This document shows positions 1-7,488 of a DNA stretch of 64,000 nt, one piece after another (position 1 is the first letter of the stretch; every line of letters begins with the position of its first letter). Under the pieces are notes generated by a model. That model ran no database searches, was not told where the DNA came from, and saw only the letters and a list, made by a program, of their open reading frames with translations. This stretch comes from an uncultured Collinsella sp. (GTDB lineage: Bacteria; Actinomycetota; Coriobacteriia; Coriobacteriales; Coriobacteriaceae). The position numbers and the translations under genes are program-made. The stretch spans positions 4,234-68,233 of the forward strand of contig UQLB01000012.1 in assembly GCA_900541725.1 (NCBI GenBank), written 5' to 3'.

Positions 1-184
1 CCGACAGCAGCGCCAGTACCACGAGCGCAACGATAAAGCCAATCTGCAGCTTTTTGTTTGCGCACACGACATCGGACAGGCTGGGCTGTAGCTCGGTTAC
101 CGTCGTATGCTCAGTTATCTGGACAGGACGCCCATGGGCCATCTCATGTGCGTCTCTCTTTTGAATCGATCCGTTGTCCGGCAT
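1..184 (-). CDS. N-terminal part of a membrane protein, cut by the window edge
   Basis: Reading the minus strand from ATG at 184 gives an open frame to base 1 with no stop, about 61 residues starting MPDNGSIQKRDAHEM. A strong ribosome-binding site (GAGGAGGT) lies just before the ATG, which is why I call this short frame a gene. The first 45 residues are hydrophilic; they are followed by IGFIVALVVLALLS, which looks like the start of a transmembrane helix. The architecture is that of a cytoplasmic N-terminal segment followed by a membrane anchor. The rest lies outside the window, so no function can be given. Confidence 0.6.
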   Translation of the reverse strand, partial: MPDNGSIQKRDAHEMAHGRPVQITEHTTVTELQPSLSDVVCANKKLQIGFIVALVVLALLS

Positions 185-300
185 TTGGATACCTCCTCAT
201 TCCGGCCTGTATTGCGGATGGAAGTATACCCACCCAGCGAAAAACCGAACGGGAGGGCGTGCAGAAGCTCCATAACGCTGCTAGTCGAATAGTGCCATTT

Positions 301-454
301 CAAAACTATGCCGGTTTACTACGATAAAACCGATAGGACCGACCACATTTGCTATTAGTAGAAAATGACAAGCGTTCTACCTGCGGTTTTGATAACGCTG
401 TTCTTTCCATAGTTGAAAGAATGCGATTCATCGTAGTAAACCGGCATAGTTTTG
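301..454. repeat. Long inverted repeat, 25-bp perfect arms, 104-bp loop
   Basis: Bases 301-325 (starting CAAAACTATGCCGG) recur as an exact reverse complement at 430-454. The loop is AT-richer than the neighbouring genes and contains the 18-mer TTCTACCTGCGGTTTTGA (375-392), which also occurs at 31159-31176 upstream of the amino-sugar PTS operon. No transposase or open frame lies inside. The shape resembles the element at 39719-39933, but the arm sequences differ. Confidence 0.8.
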
Positions 455-533
455 TAACCGACAGGCCGATTCGGCAGCGCAGCAAACCCAATTACTCGTT
501 TTCTTCCGTCCTCAAAGGATCAAATGCATGGCA

Positions 534-581
534 GGAGTGTCCCAAACTGCCGGCAGATAAGGAACGTCCCCAAGTGCCGGG
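534..581. repeat. GGGGACGTTC-family palindromic element
   Basis: It contains GTCCCAAACTGCCGGC and GGAACGTCCCCAAGTGCCGG, the same modules as the larger copy at 19776-19959 and the copy at 45591-45680. It lies directly downstream of the terminator of the lacF-like gene. Confidence 0.7.
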
Positions 582-586
582 TAAAC

Positions 587-621
587 AGAAAAAGCCCTGT
601 CGCGGGTTTGCGGCAGAGCTT
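587..621 (-). terminator. Rho-independent terminator of the lacF-like gene
   Basis: On the minus strand a 12-bp stem (610-621 with 592-603, two G-U pairs) and a 6-nt loop are followed by TTTTTC, about 30 bp beyond the stop codon of the EIIA gene. Confidence 0.75.
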
Positions 622-650
622 TTGGAAGGGGACGAGGTTGTGCGGGCTCG

Positions 651-989
651 TTAGGCGAGCTTGGCCTCGAGCTGGGCGATGCGCTTATAGGCATCGATGG
701 TAAAGCGGGTCTGCTTCTCCAGGATCATAGTGGTCATGAGGGTATCCTGAGCGTGAGCCATGATGAAGGTCATCTCCATCTCGCCACCGCCGGCCTCCTG
801 CGAAAGCAGCTTGGTCTGCGTGTCGTGAGCGCCGATAAGTGCATCGCTGGCATCCTTGTGCAGTTGCTCGGCCTTCTCAAAATCACCCTCGCGAGCAGCA
901 TCGAGCGCTGCAAGCAGATCGGTCTGGGCGTCACCTGCGTATGCGACAATCTCGAATCCAACCATCGAGATTTCTTCTTTGGTTGCCAT
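651..989 (-). CDS. lacF: PTS lactose/cellobiose-family EIIA component
   Basis: A 112-residue protein of the Lac/Cel EIIA family, a trimeric helical phosphocarrier that passes phosphate from HPr to EIIB in the cytoplasm. The active-site histidine is H79 in the segment FIMAHAQDTLM, with the conserved metal-binding Asp at D82. Start at 989 is supported by AAAGGA eight bases upstream. It is the only EIIA near three EIICB genes (2566, 9114, 12414) that carry no EIIA domain, so it probably serves all three; that is inference. Its upstream region lacks the ACGT-type LacI operators seen at the three modules but has two CCGTGAACGGT motifs, so it may be controlled only by the shared regulator. A second Lac/Cel EIIA belongs to the cellobiose operon at 58202. 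Confidence 0.9.
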   Translation of the reverse strand: MATKEEISMVGFEIVAYAGDAQTDLLAALDAAREGDFEKAEQLHKDASDALIGAHDTQTKLLSQEAGGGEMEMTFIMAHAQDTLMTTMILEKQTRFTIDAYKRIAQLEAKLA

Positions 990-1111
990 ATTGCGTTCCT
1001 TTCACATATGAACCAACGGAGAGCATCGCGTCCGGGCATACGCGCTGCGCTGTGTATGACAGAAACAATAACATTCAAACAAAAAGGAACAATGCAAACC
1101 GTTATTTCGAG

Positions 1112-1143
1112 CCGTGAACGGTCTTTTTTCGCCCGTGAACGGT
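1112..1143 (-). promoter_or_regulatory. Tandem 11-bp motif upstream of lacF
   Basis: CCGTGAACGGT occurs at 1112-1122 and again at 1133-1143, exactly 21 bp centre to centre. The reverse complement ACCGTTCACGG fits the ACCGTTYACSG motif found upstream of all three lac modules and the amino-sugar PTS operon. Confidence 0.6.
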
Positions 1144-1203
1144 TTCCAAACCATTTCGAACAATATCAAACATGATTAGCGGAAACCCAAACAGGACCGC
1201 ACC

Positions 1204-2208
1204 CTAACGCAAATCGCGTACCGTATCGCCCTCCACGAGCACGCCGGGGATCAGCATGTGCTCCACGCCAGACACAACGCCCTCGGCGCCGGCGATCTTG
1301 TCGACCGCCCACATGCCGACGCGCCTGTTGTCAAAGCGCACGGTGGCCAGGCGACGATCGGGCACGATGTCGCCCAGACTGTCATCAACACCCACCACAC
1401 TCACGTCCTCGGGCACGTGCTTTCCGCGCGACTCGAGTCCGCGAATGCAGCCGTAGGCCATGGCGTCGTTAGAAGCATAAATGGCCGTACAGGTCGGATC
1501 GTCCGCCAGAGCCTGACCGGCAGCATACCCGCTCTGTGCCGTCCAATCGCCACGAACGAGTCGCGGCGGCTCAATACCATGTGCGTGCAATGTCTCGCGC
1601 CAGCCTTCCTCGCGCTGCATGCCCGAAAGCGAGCGCTCGGGACACGAGATGAAATGCACGGTCTTGTGCCCCTGCCTCAGCAAGTACTCGACAACCTGGC
1701 GCGAGCAATCGAACTGGTCGTTATCGACCGTTGAACAGAGCGGGTGCTCCAACATCGTAACGAGCACCGTCTGCATGCCGGACAGCGGCTCGAAGGTGCC
1801 AAAGTCCGCCGGCATGCGATTCATGATCACGACCATGCCATCCACCGGCAGTGCGCTCATACGCGACGATGCGCTCTCGAGGGTATACGGATGCCCGTCT
1901 ACCTTAGTGAGGGTGATGGCATAGCCATGTTTGTCGGCCGCGGCGGCAAAGCCCTCCATACGATCGAGGTTGCCGGTACCGGTAATGTTGAACATGGCGA
2001 CGCCGACGGTCTTAAACTTGCCACGGCGCAGCGATCGACCGGCAAAATTAGGGCGATACCCCAGCTCGCGCATGGCGGCACGCACGCGTTCCTTGGTCTC
2101 GGGGCGCACGCTGGGCGAATCGTGCACCGTACGCGAGACTGTCTGCTCCGAGACGCCCGCGAGACGCGCCACGTCCTTAACGGAAACCGATTTTTTAACA
2201 GCGGCCAT
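1204..2208 (-). CDS. LacI-family repressor of lac module 1
   Basis: A 334-residue LacI/GalR regulator. Residues about 8-55 form the helix-turn-helix and hinge (VSVKDVARLAGVSEQTVSR, then RPNFAGRSLR); the rest is a periplasmic-binding-protein-like effector domain. I chose ATG 2208, with GGAAAG about ten bases upstream, over an in-frame ATG at 2247 that lacks a spaced ribosome-binding site. It diverges from the EIICB/LacG pair starting at 2566. The intergenic region holds two AATG..ACGT..CATT operators whose strong half-site reads ACGTTGCCATT, the likely targets of this protein. It is paralogous to the regulators at 6116 and 11128. The effector is unknown; galactose-6-phosphate or another tagatose-pathway sugar phosphate is a guess. 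Confidence 0.9.
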   Translation of the reverse strand: MAAVKKSVSVKDVARLAGVSEQTVSRTVHDSPSVRPETKERVRAAMRELGYRPNFAGRSLRRGKFKTVGVAMFNITGTGNLDRMEGFAAAADKHGYAITLTKVDGHPYTLESASSRMSALPVDGMVVIMNRMPADFGTFEPLSGMQTVLVTMLEHPLCSTVDNDQFDCSRQVVEYLLRQGHKTVHFISCPERSLSGMQREEGWRETLHAHGIEPPRLVRGDWTAQSGYAAGQALADDPTCTAIYASNDAMAYGCIRGLESRGKHVPEDVSVVGVDDSLGDIVPDRRLATVRFDNRRVGMWAVDKIAGAEGVVSGVEHMLIPGVLVEGDTVRDLR

Positions 2209-2299
2209 TGGTCGATCTTTCCGTGTCAACGATGCCATTGACGGCATCCTGCGCAGTCATATTAAACGCCTTCAAGTATATCTAACGCCGCCTCTGCAA

Positions 2300-2331
2300 T
2301 ACGCTTACCACCCAAAACCTACCGTTCACCG
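2300..2331 (+). promoter_or_regulatory. Tandem 11-bp motif, lac module 1
   Basis: ACCGTTCACCG at 2321-2331 is preceded 21 bp upstream by the weaker TACGCTTACCA at 2300-2310 (8 of 11 bases shared). It lies between the repressor gene and the first operator, as in modules 2 and 3. Confidence 0.5.
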
Positions 2332-2366
2332 ACATTTCTGCTTCCCCAAACGGCTTTTGTCGCCCA

Positions 2367-2384
2367 ATTGTTAACGTTGCCATT
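2367..2384 (+). promoter_or_regulatory. LacI-type operator, distal, module 1
   Basis: ATTGTTAACGTTGCCATT fits AATGnnnACGTnnnCATT. Its right half ACGTTGCCATT recurs inverted in the second operator, 120 bp away centre to centre, a spacing that would allow a repression loop. Confidence 0.6.
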
Positions 2385-2486
2385 GTGCAAACACAGAGCC
2401 ACCGGGCGGCTCAAACGTTTACGCACAAAGAATCGACGGTTCGCAGGCACAGGAACCACCGGTTCGCGTCTTTTTTTGTGTCGCAA

Positions 2487-2504
2487 AATGGCAACGTCAA
2501 CATT
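2487..2504 (+). promoter_or_regulatory. LacI-type operator, proximal, module 1
   Basis: AATGGCAACGTCAACATT has AATG/CATT ends and a central ACGT. Its left half is the reverse complement of ACGTTGCCATT. It lies 61 bp before the start codon of the EIICB gene. Confidence 0.65.
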
Positions 2505-2565
2505 TTGGCAACAGAACGCCAAAAGCTACCATCGTTGCTAACCCACCGACTCTTAGGAGCATTGC

Positions 2566-4341
2566 ATGGAGCAACTCATCGCCACCATCGAAAAAGGCCA
2601 GCCCTTTTTCAACGCGATCGCCCGCAACAAGTACCTCAAGGCGATCCGCGACGGCTTTATCTCCGTCATCCCCATCATCATCTTCTCGTCCATCTTCTGC
2701 CTGGTAGCCTCGGTCCCCAACATCTGGGGTTTCTACTGGCCCGATGACATCAACAACGCCCTGTGGAAGTGCTACAACTACTCCATGGGTATCCTGGCCA
2801 TCGCCTGCGCTGCCACCACAGCCAAGCACTTCGCCGACGCTCAGAACCGCGATCTGCCCAAGAACAACCAGATCAACTTTATCTCCTGCATGTGCGCGGC
2901 CATCATCGGCTTCTTGCTCCTTTCGAGCGACACGATCGCCACGGACGCTGCCAGCGGCTTCAACACCACCTACCTTGGTTCCAAGGGCCTGCTGACCGCC
3001 TTCATCGCTGCGTTTGTGACCGGCATCATCTACAAGTTCTTCATTAAGCGCAACATCACCGTCAAGATGCCCGAGCAGGTTCCGCCCAACATTTCGCAGA
3101 CCTTTAAGGACATCATCCCCTTCTCCGTTTGCATCACCGTCTTTTGGGTCTTTGACATCGCCTTCCGCGCTGCTTTTGGCTTCTGCTTTGCCCAGGGCGT
3201 CATCCAGATGTTCCAGCCCCTGTTCACCGCTGCCGATGGCTACATCGGCCTCGCTGTGATCTACGGCGCCATGAGCCTGTTCTGGTTCGTGGGCGTCCAC
3301 GGCCCCTCGATCGTCGAGCCCGCCATCGCCGCCGCCCTCGTTGCCAACATGACCGACAACCTGGCTGCGTTCCAGGCTGGCCAGCACGCTTCCGCTGTCC
3401 TGACCCAGGGTGCCCAGTACTTCGTCGTCTGCATGGGCGGCACCGGCGCCACGCTCGTCCTGGTCTTTATGTTCTGCTTCCTGGCCAAGTCTCAGGAGAT
3501 GCGCGCCGTCGGTAAGGCCGCCATCGTCCCCGTCTGCTTTGCCGTCAACGAGCCGCTGCTGTTCGCCGCGCCCATCGTGCTCAACCCCGTCTTCTTTGTC
3601 CCGTTTGTCTTTGCCCCGATCGCCAACATCTGGATCCTCAAGATCTTTATCGACTTCTTGGGCATGAACGGCTTTATGTACACCCTGCCCTGGACCGTCC
3701 CCGGCCCCATCGGCACTATCATGGGCCTGGGCTTCCAGCCGCTCGCCTTTGTGATGCTCGCCCTTATCCTGGTCGTCGACTTCGCTCTGTACTATCCGTT
3801 CTTCCGCGCCTATGACGCCCAGAAGTGCGCCGAGGAGGCCGAGATCTCCCAGGAGGAGCTCGCCGCCAAGAACGCCGAGAAGGCCGCCAAGCTCAACGAT
3901 GCGTTCCAGGGCAAGGCTGACGCCAAGAGCGTTGCTACCGGCGCTGCTGCCGAGGCCGTGAAGGCTGACGCCCCCGCCGCTTCTGCAGCACCCGCTGCCG
4001 AGGCAACGGCCGCCAGCGATCTCAACGGCAAGCGCGTGCTCGTGCTCTGCCAGGGCGGCGGTACCTCGGGCCTGCTCGCCAACGCGCTGGCCAAGGCCGC
4101 CAAGGAGCGCGGCATTGATCTTGAGACCGCTGCCGAGGCCTATGGCAACCACGTGGACATGCTCCCCGACTTCGATCTGGTCGTCCTGGCCCCGCAGGCC
4201 GCAAGCTACCTGGCCGACCTGCAGAAGGACTGCGAGCGCGTGGGCAACAAGTGCGTCGCCTGCCGTGGCAAGCAGTATATCGAGCTCTCCCAGAACGGCG
4301 ATAAGTCTCTCGCCTTCGTCTCCGAGCAGCTTTCGAAGTAA
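2566..4341 (+). CDS. lacE: PTS lactose-type EIICB permease, module 1
   Basis: A 591-residue fused transporter of the LacE family that imports and phosphorylates a beta-galactoside such as lactose. Residues about 1-430 are the membrane EIIC domain with some ten hydrophobic segments and the family motifs GVHGPSIVEP and NEPLLF. A linker of Ala/Glu/Lys-rich sequence (about 430-484) joins the EIIB domain, whose phospho-cysteine is C495 in VLVLCQGGGTSG. The start has AGGAG seven bases upstream. It is followed after a hairpin by lacG. No EIIA domain is present, so it needs a separate EIIA, probably the product at 651. It is more diverged in sequence than the two sister EIICBs (9114 and 12414), which suggests a different preferred substrate. 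Confidence 0.9.
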   Translation: MEQLIATIEKGQPFFNAIARNKYLKAIRDGFISVIPIIIFSSIFCLVASVPNIWGFYWPDDINNALWKCYNYSMGILAIACAATTAKHFADAQNRDLPKNNQINFISCMCAAIIGFLLLSSDTIATDAASGFNTTYLGSKGLLTAFIAAFVTGIIYKFFIKRNITVKMPEQVPPNISQTFKDIIPFSVCITVFWVFDIAFRAAFGFCFAQGVIQMFQPLFTAADGYIGLAVIYGAMSLFWFVGVHGPSIVEPAIAAALVANMTDNLAAFQAGQHASAVLTQGAQYFVVCMGGTGATLVLVFMFCFLAKSQEMRAVGKAAIVPVCFAVNEPLLFAAPIVLNPVFFVPFVFAPIANIWILKIFIDFLGMNGFMYTLPWTVPGPIGTIMGLGFQPLAFVMLALILVVDFALYYPFFRAYDAQKCAEEAEISQEELAAKNAEKAAKLNDAFQGKADAKSVATGAAAEAVKADAPAASAAPAAEATAASDLNGKRVLVLCQGGGTSGLLANALAKAAKERGIDLETAAEAYGNHVDMLPDFDLVVLAPQAASYLADLQKDCERVGNKCVACRGKQYIELSQNGDKSLAFVSEQLSK

Positions 4342-4350
4342 GTAACGCTC

Positions 4351-4384
4351 AGGGCCAGCCGACCATCCACAGCCGGCTGGCCCT
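4351..4384 (+). other. Intercistronic hairpin between lacE and lacG, module 1
   Basis: AGGGCCAGCC at 4351-4360 pairs perfectly with GGCTGGCCCT at 4375-4384. No run of T follows, so a processing or stability element is more likely than a full terminator. Confidence 0.7.
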
Positions 4385-4407
4385 TCGATTTAGACGATTG
4401 GATCATC

Positions 4408-5847
4408 ATGTCCGTTAACCCTGCTAGCGTCACCAACCCGCCCGCGCAGTTTCCCGAGGACTTTGTCTTTGGCGGCGCCACCGCTGCCTACCAGGTAGAG
4501 GGCGAGACCCGCACCCACGGTAAGGGCAAGGTTGCCTGGGACGACTTCCTGGAGGCCCAGGGGCGCTTCTCCCCCGATCCCGCTTCGGACTTCTACAACC
4601 AGTACCCCGTCGACTTGGAGCTGTGCGAGGAGTTCGGTATCAACGGCATCCGCCTCTCCATCGCCTGGAGCCGCATCTTCCCCAACGGTACCGGCGAAAT
4701 CAACCCCGAGGGTGTCCAGTTCTACCACGACCTCTTCGCCGAGTGCCACAAGCACCACGTTGAGCCGTTTGTCACGCTGCATCACTTCGATACGCCGCTT
4801 CCCCTCTTTGAGAAGGGCGACTTCCTCAACCGCGAGACCATCGACGCCTTTGTGGACTTTGCCACCTTCTGCTTTAAGGAGTACGCCGACCAGGTAACCT
4901 ACTGGTTCACCTTTAACGAGATCTGGGCCGACGCCTCCAACACCTACATTGAGGGCACCTTCCCCGGTGGCGTCAAGGCGCATCTGGCCGAGGCCTTCCA
5001 GTGCGAGCACAACATGATGCTCGCCCACGCCAAGGCCGTGCTGGCCTTCCACAACGGCGGCTTTAAGGGCAAGATCGGCGTCATTCAGTCGCTGGAGTTT
5101 AAGTATCCGCTCAACGAGAACGACCCCGCCGACATCAAGGCCGCCAACAACGAGCACGTGCTGCAGAACCAGTTTCTGCTCGACGCCACCTTCCGCGGCG
5201 ACTATGCCCCCGACACCCTCGAGTGCGCCAACCGCCTGGCTGCCGTCTCAGGCGGCACCATCGAGATCCTGGACGAGGACCTCGAGATTATGCGCGAGGC
5301 CGCGCTCTACAACGACTACCTGGGCGTTAACAACTACCAGTGCCGTTTCTTGAAGGCTTACGATGGCGAGAACGACCTGCACCACAACGGTACGGGCGAG
5401 AAGGGCACCGGCCGCTGGCGCGTTAAGGGTATTGGCGAGCATGTGAACAAGCCTGGTATCCCCACCACCGACTGGGACTGGATCATCTATCCCGAGGGCC
5501 TGTTCGATCTGCTCGTCTACATTAAGCAGCGCTACCCCAACTACAAGCAGATCTTCATCACCGAGAACGGCATGGGCTACAAGGACCCCTACAAGGACGG
5601 TTTTGTGGACGACCAGCCGCGCATCGACTACATCGAGCAGCACCTGCGCTGGTTGCTCAAGGCCATGGAGGTTGGCGTCAACGTAGGCGGCTACTTCCTG
5701 TGGAGCCTGCAGGATCAGTTCTCCTGGACCAATGGCTACAACAAGCGTTACGGCTTCTTCTACGTTGACTTTGAAACCCAGAAGCGCACGCCCAAGGCAA
5801 GCGCCTACTGGTATAAGCACGTGGCGCAGACCCGTCGTCTGGACTAG
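4408..5847 (+). CDS. lacG: 6-phospho-beta-galactosidase (GH1), module 1
   Basis: A 479-residue glycoside hydrolase family 1 enzyme that cleaves the phosphorylated disaccharide delivered by the PTS into glucose and galactose-6-phosphate. The acid/base is E171 (TFNE) and the nucleophile E386 (ITENG). The phosphate pocket S439/K446/Y448 in SWTNGYNKRYG matches the Ser-Lys-Tyr triad of LacG, and W440 after the Ser is the residue associated with galactoside rather than glucoside specificity in this family. Length equals that of known LacG. It is the second gene of the module, followed by a strong terminator. A broader phospho-beta-glycosidase role cannot be excluded. Confidence 0.88.
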   Translation: MSVNPASVTNPPAQFPEDFVFGGATAAYQVEGETRTHGKGKVAWDDFLEAQGRFSPDPASDFYNQYPVDLELCEEFGINGIRLSIAWSRIFPNGTGEINPEGVQFYHDLFAECHKHHVEPFVTLHHFDTPLPLFEKGDFLNRETIDAFVDFATFCFKEYADQVTYWFTFNEIWADASNTYIEGTFPGGVKAHLAEAFQCEHNMMLAHAKAVLAFHNGGFKGKIGVIQSLEFKYPLNENDPADIKAANNEHVLQNQFLLDATFRGDYAPDTLECANRLAAVSGGTIEILDEDLEIMREAALYNDYLGVNNYQCRFLKAYDGENDLHHNGTGEKGTGRWRVKGIGEHVNKPGIPTTDWDWIIYPEGLFDLLVYIKQRYPNYKQIFITENGMGYKDPYKDGFVDDQPRIDYIEQHLRWLLKAMEVGVNVGGYFLWSLQDQFSWTNGYNKRYGFFYVDFETQKRTPKASAYWYKHVAQTRRLD

Positions 5848-5893
5848 TGACTGGCGGGGTTGCCCGCTCACACAACCTGTCCCCATTTCTCAG

Positions 5894-5937
5894 CCGGGGG
5901 CGGCACGTCACACGGCGCGCCGCCCCCGGTCTTTTTG
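5894..5937 (+). terminator. Terminator after lac module 1
   Basis: An 11-bp GC stem (CCGGGGGCGGC at 5894 with GCCGCCCCCGG at 5919) is followed by TCTTTTTG. Confidence 0.85.
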
Positions 5938-5960
5938 TTTTTTGGGCTGGTCGGGAGCCG

Positions 5961-6105
5961 TTTGTCTCGATCTGTAACATCTAGCCGAGTTTTTTGGTCC
6001 TAGCTGTTACAGATTGAGACGAACAGGATTGCTCTTTCCGAAGAATCTAAATCTGTAACACGTAGCCCGCTTTTGACCGTCTACCTGTTACAAATCGAGA
6101 CAAAC
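5961..6105. repeat. 80-bp-period palindromic repeat, two units
   Basis: Two units (5961-6024 and 6043-6105), each an imperfect hairpin framed by ATCTGTAACA and TGTTACAGAT or a close variant. They sit between the end of lac module 1 and the convergent second LacI gene. The first is type A (TCTCGATCTGTAAC), the second type B (TCTAAATCTGTAAC). The ATCTGTAAC boxes are 81 bp apart. Confidence 0.85.
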
Positions 6106-6115
6106 GGAGTAGGAC

Positions 6116-7201
6116 CTAACCCCGCATGTCCCTAACAGTCGAGCGTTCGACCAGCGTACTCGGCACATGAATCGCCTCGATAGACGAGCTCTCTCCAATC
6201 GCCGCCTCAAACGCAAGCTTACCGACACCGCGCAAATCAAATCGCAGCGTCGTCAGTCGATTGTGAGGAACAAGTCCCTCGAGTGCGTCGTCGATACCAA
6301 CCACGCTCACGTCGTCGGGCACGGACAGGCCCGCGTTCTCGAGCGCGGCGATAACGCCCAGCGCCATCTGGTCATTTGCCGCAAGCACGGCAGTCGGCGC
6401 CTGCGACCCGCCGGCAAGCACCTCGGCCGCAATCCGCTCGCCCATGGCGTACCCACTGTCCGCACTCCAATCGCCACGCAGCATCGGAGCGGCATCGACA
6501 TGAGCACGACCCAGCGTATCGCGCCAACCGGCCTCACGAAAACGCGAGGAAATCGAGTTTTCCGGACCCGCCACAAACCGCATATTCGAGTGACCATGTT
6601 CCAGCAGATAATTGGTCAACAGCTCGCACGAACCATACTGGTCGGAGTCGATCGTCGTGCAGCGCGGATGCGCATACATGGACAGGATGACCGTTCGCAC
6701 TCCCGGCTGGGGAACAAACTCCTCAAAATCGGGAGCCATGCGGTTCATGTTGAGAATCATGCCGTCGACGGGTCGCTCGACCATGCGGCGCGAGGCATCG
6801 GCAAGTGTATAGGGCTTGTCGCCGCCCATCTCGATCATAGTGACGGCAAAATCGTGCTCGCGCGCCGCTTGCATGATACCCTCGAGCGTCGCCAGGTTAC
6901 CGACACGTGTGATGTTGTACATGCACAGGCCAATAGAACGATACGACCCGCCGCGCAACGCCGCTCCAGCAAAATTGGGACGAAAGCCCAGCTCTTCCAT
7001 GGCGGCCAGCACACGCTTGCGCGTCTTTTCCGTCACGTTGGGCATACCGTTGACCACGCGAGACACAGTCTGGCGGCTCACGCCAGCGAGCGCCGCAACC
7101 TCTGCCGCGCTCGCCGAATGACCATTCCTTGTCTGCTGAGCCATGCCTTCCACGCTAACCTGCTTCCCAACTATTCCCCGCGCCCATGGCGCATCGTACA
7201 T
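6116..7201 (-). CDS. LacI-family repressor of lac module 2
   Basis: A LacI/GalR regulator of up to 361 residues. The helix-turn-helix lies near residues 31-52 (AAEVAALAGVSRQTVSRVV), followed by the hinge and a sugar-binding-like domain. The start is uncertain: ATG 7201 has no clear ribosome-binding site, and a GTG 16 codons further in has AGG five bases upstream. It diverges from the lacG-lacE pair of module 2. Two operators with half-site ACGTGCTCATT precede lacG, and a third, weaker one lies at 7204-7221 immediately before its own start, suggesting autoregulation. It is convergent with module 1, separated from it by the repeat array. Confidence 0.88.
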   Translation of the reverse strand: MYDAPWARGIVGKQVSVEGMAQQTRNGHSASAAEVAALAGVSRQTVSRVVNGMPNVTEKTRKRVLAAMEELGFRPNFAGAALRGGSYRSIGLCMYNITRVGNLATLEGIMQAAREHDFAVTMIEMGGDKPYTLADASRRMVERPVDGMILNMNRMAPDFEEFVPQPGVRTVILSMYAHPRCTTIDSDQYGSCELLTNYLLEHGHSNMRFVAGPENSISSRFREAGWRDTLGRAHVDAAPMLRGDWSADSGYAMGERIAAEVLAGGSQAPTAVLAANDQMALGVIAALENAGLSVPDDVSVVGIDDALEGLVPHNRLTTLRFDLRGVGKLAFEAAIGESSSIEAIHVPSTLVERSTVRDMRG

Positions 7202-7203
7202 AC

Positions 7204-7221
7204 ATCGATAACGTGCTCATG
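7204..7221 (-). promoter_or_regulatory. LacI-type operator at the repressor start, module 2
   Basis: ATCGATAACGTGCTCATG carries the full right half ACGTGCTCAT of the two module 2 operators but a poor left half. It touches the 5' end of the repressor gene. Confidence 0.45.
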
Positions 7222-7266
7222 ATACCCGAGCCATATACCACAACATGAAAACTTCTGTCAATCAAA

Positions 7267-7298
7267 ACCGCTTACCGAACAAATACAACCGTTCGCGG
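7267..7298 (+). promoter_or_regulatory. Tandem 11-bp motif, lac module 2
   Basis: ACCGCTTACCG at 7267-7277 and ACCGTTCGCGG at 7288-7298 are 21 bp apart centre to centre, 38 bp before the first operator. Confidence 0.55.
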
Positions 7299-7335
7299 CT
7301 GTTTGAAGTTGTTTTGTTTCTATACATCCCAGCCG

Positions 7336-7353
7336 GATGTTAACGTGCTCATT
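7336..7353 (+). promoter_or_regulatory. LacI-type operator 1, module 2
   Basis: GATGTTAACGTGCTCATT, a direct copy of the next site 22 bp downstream. Confidence 0.65.
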
Positions 7354-7357
7354 GTCA

Positions 7358-7375
7358 AATGTTCACGTGCTCATT
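7358..7375 (+). promoter_or_regulatory. LacI-type operator 2, module 2
   Basis: AATGTTCACGTGCTCATT has matching AATG/CATT ends and a CACGTG core. With the previous site it forms a tandem pair two helical turns apart. Confidence 0.68.
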
Positions 7376-7488
7376 TTGGTTCTAATCATTTTAAGATAGT
7401 GTTTATCGGGCTTTTTCACCGCTGAACGCTAACCAGGGAGCCTCCTGAGCGCAAACGCACAATATCGAACAGCGAGACGAGAGGGTGT

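Larger units (their letters stand above)
185..591. other. Intergenic stretch with two repeat structures, no gene seen
   Basis: About 400 bp upstream of the truncated membrane protein gene and downstream of the lacF-like gene. It holds the 25-bp-arm inverted repeat at 301-454 and a GGGGACGTTC-family palindrome at 534-581. The few open frames in it lack ribosome-binding sites and recognisable protein features. Confidence 0.6.

Noticed and set aside
651..989. LacI-type ACGT operator before lacF
   Set aside because: No AATG..ACGT..CATT site is present in 990-1203; only the 11-bp motif pair is found.
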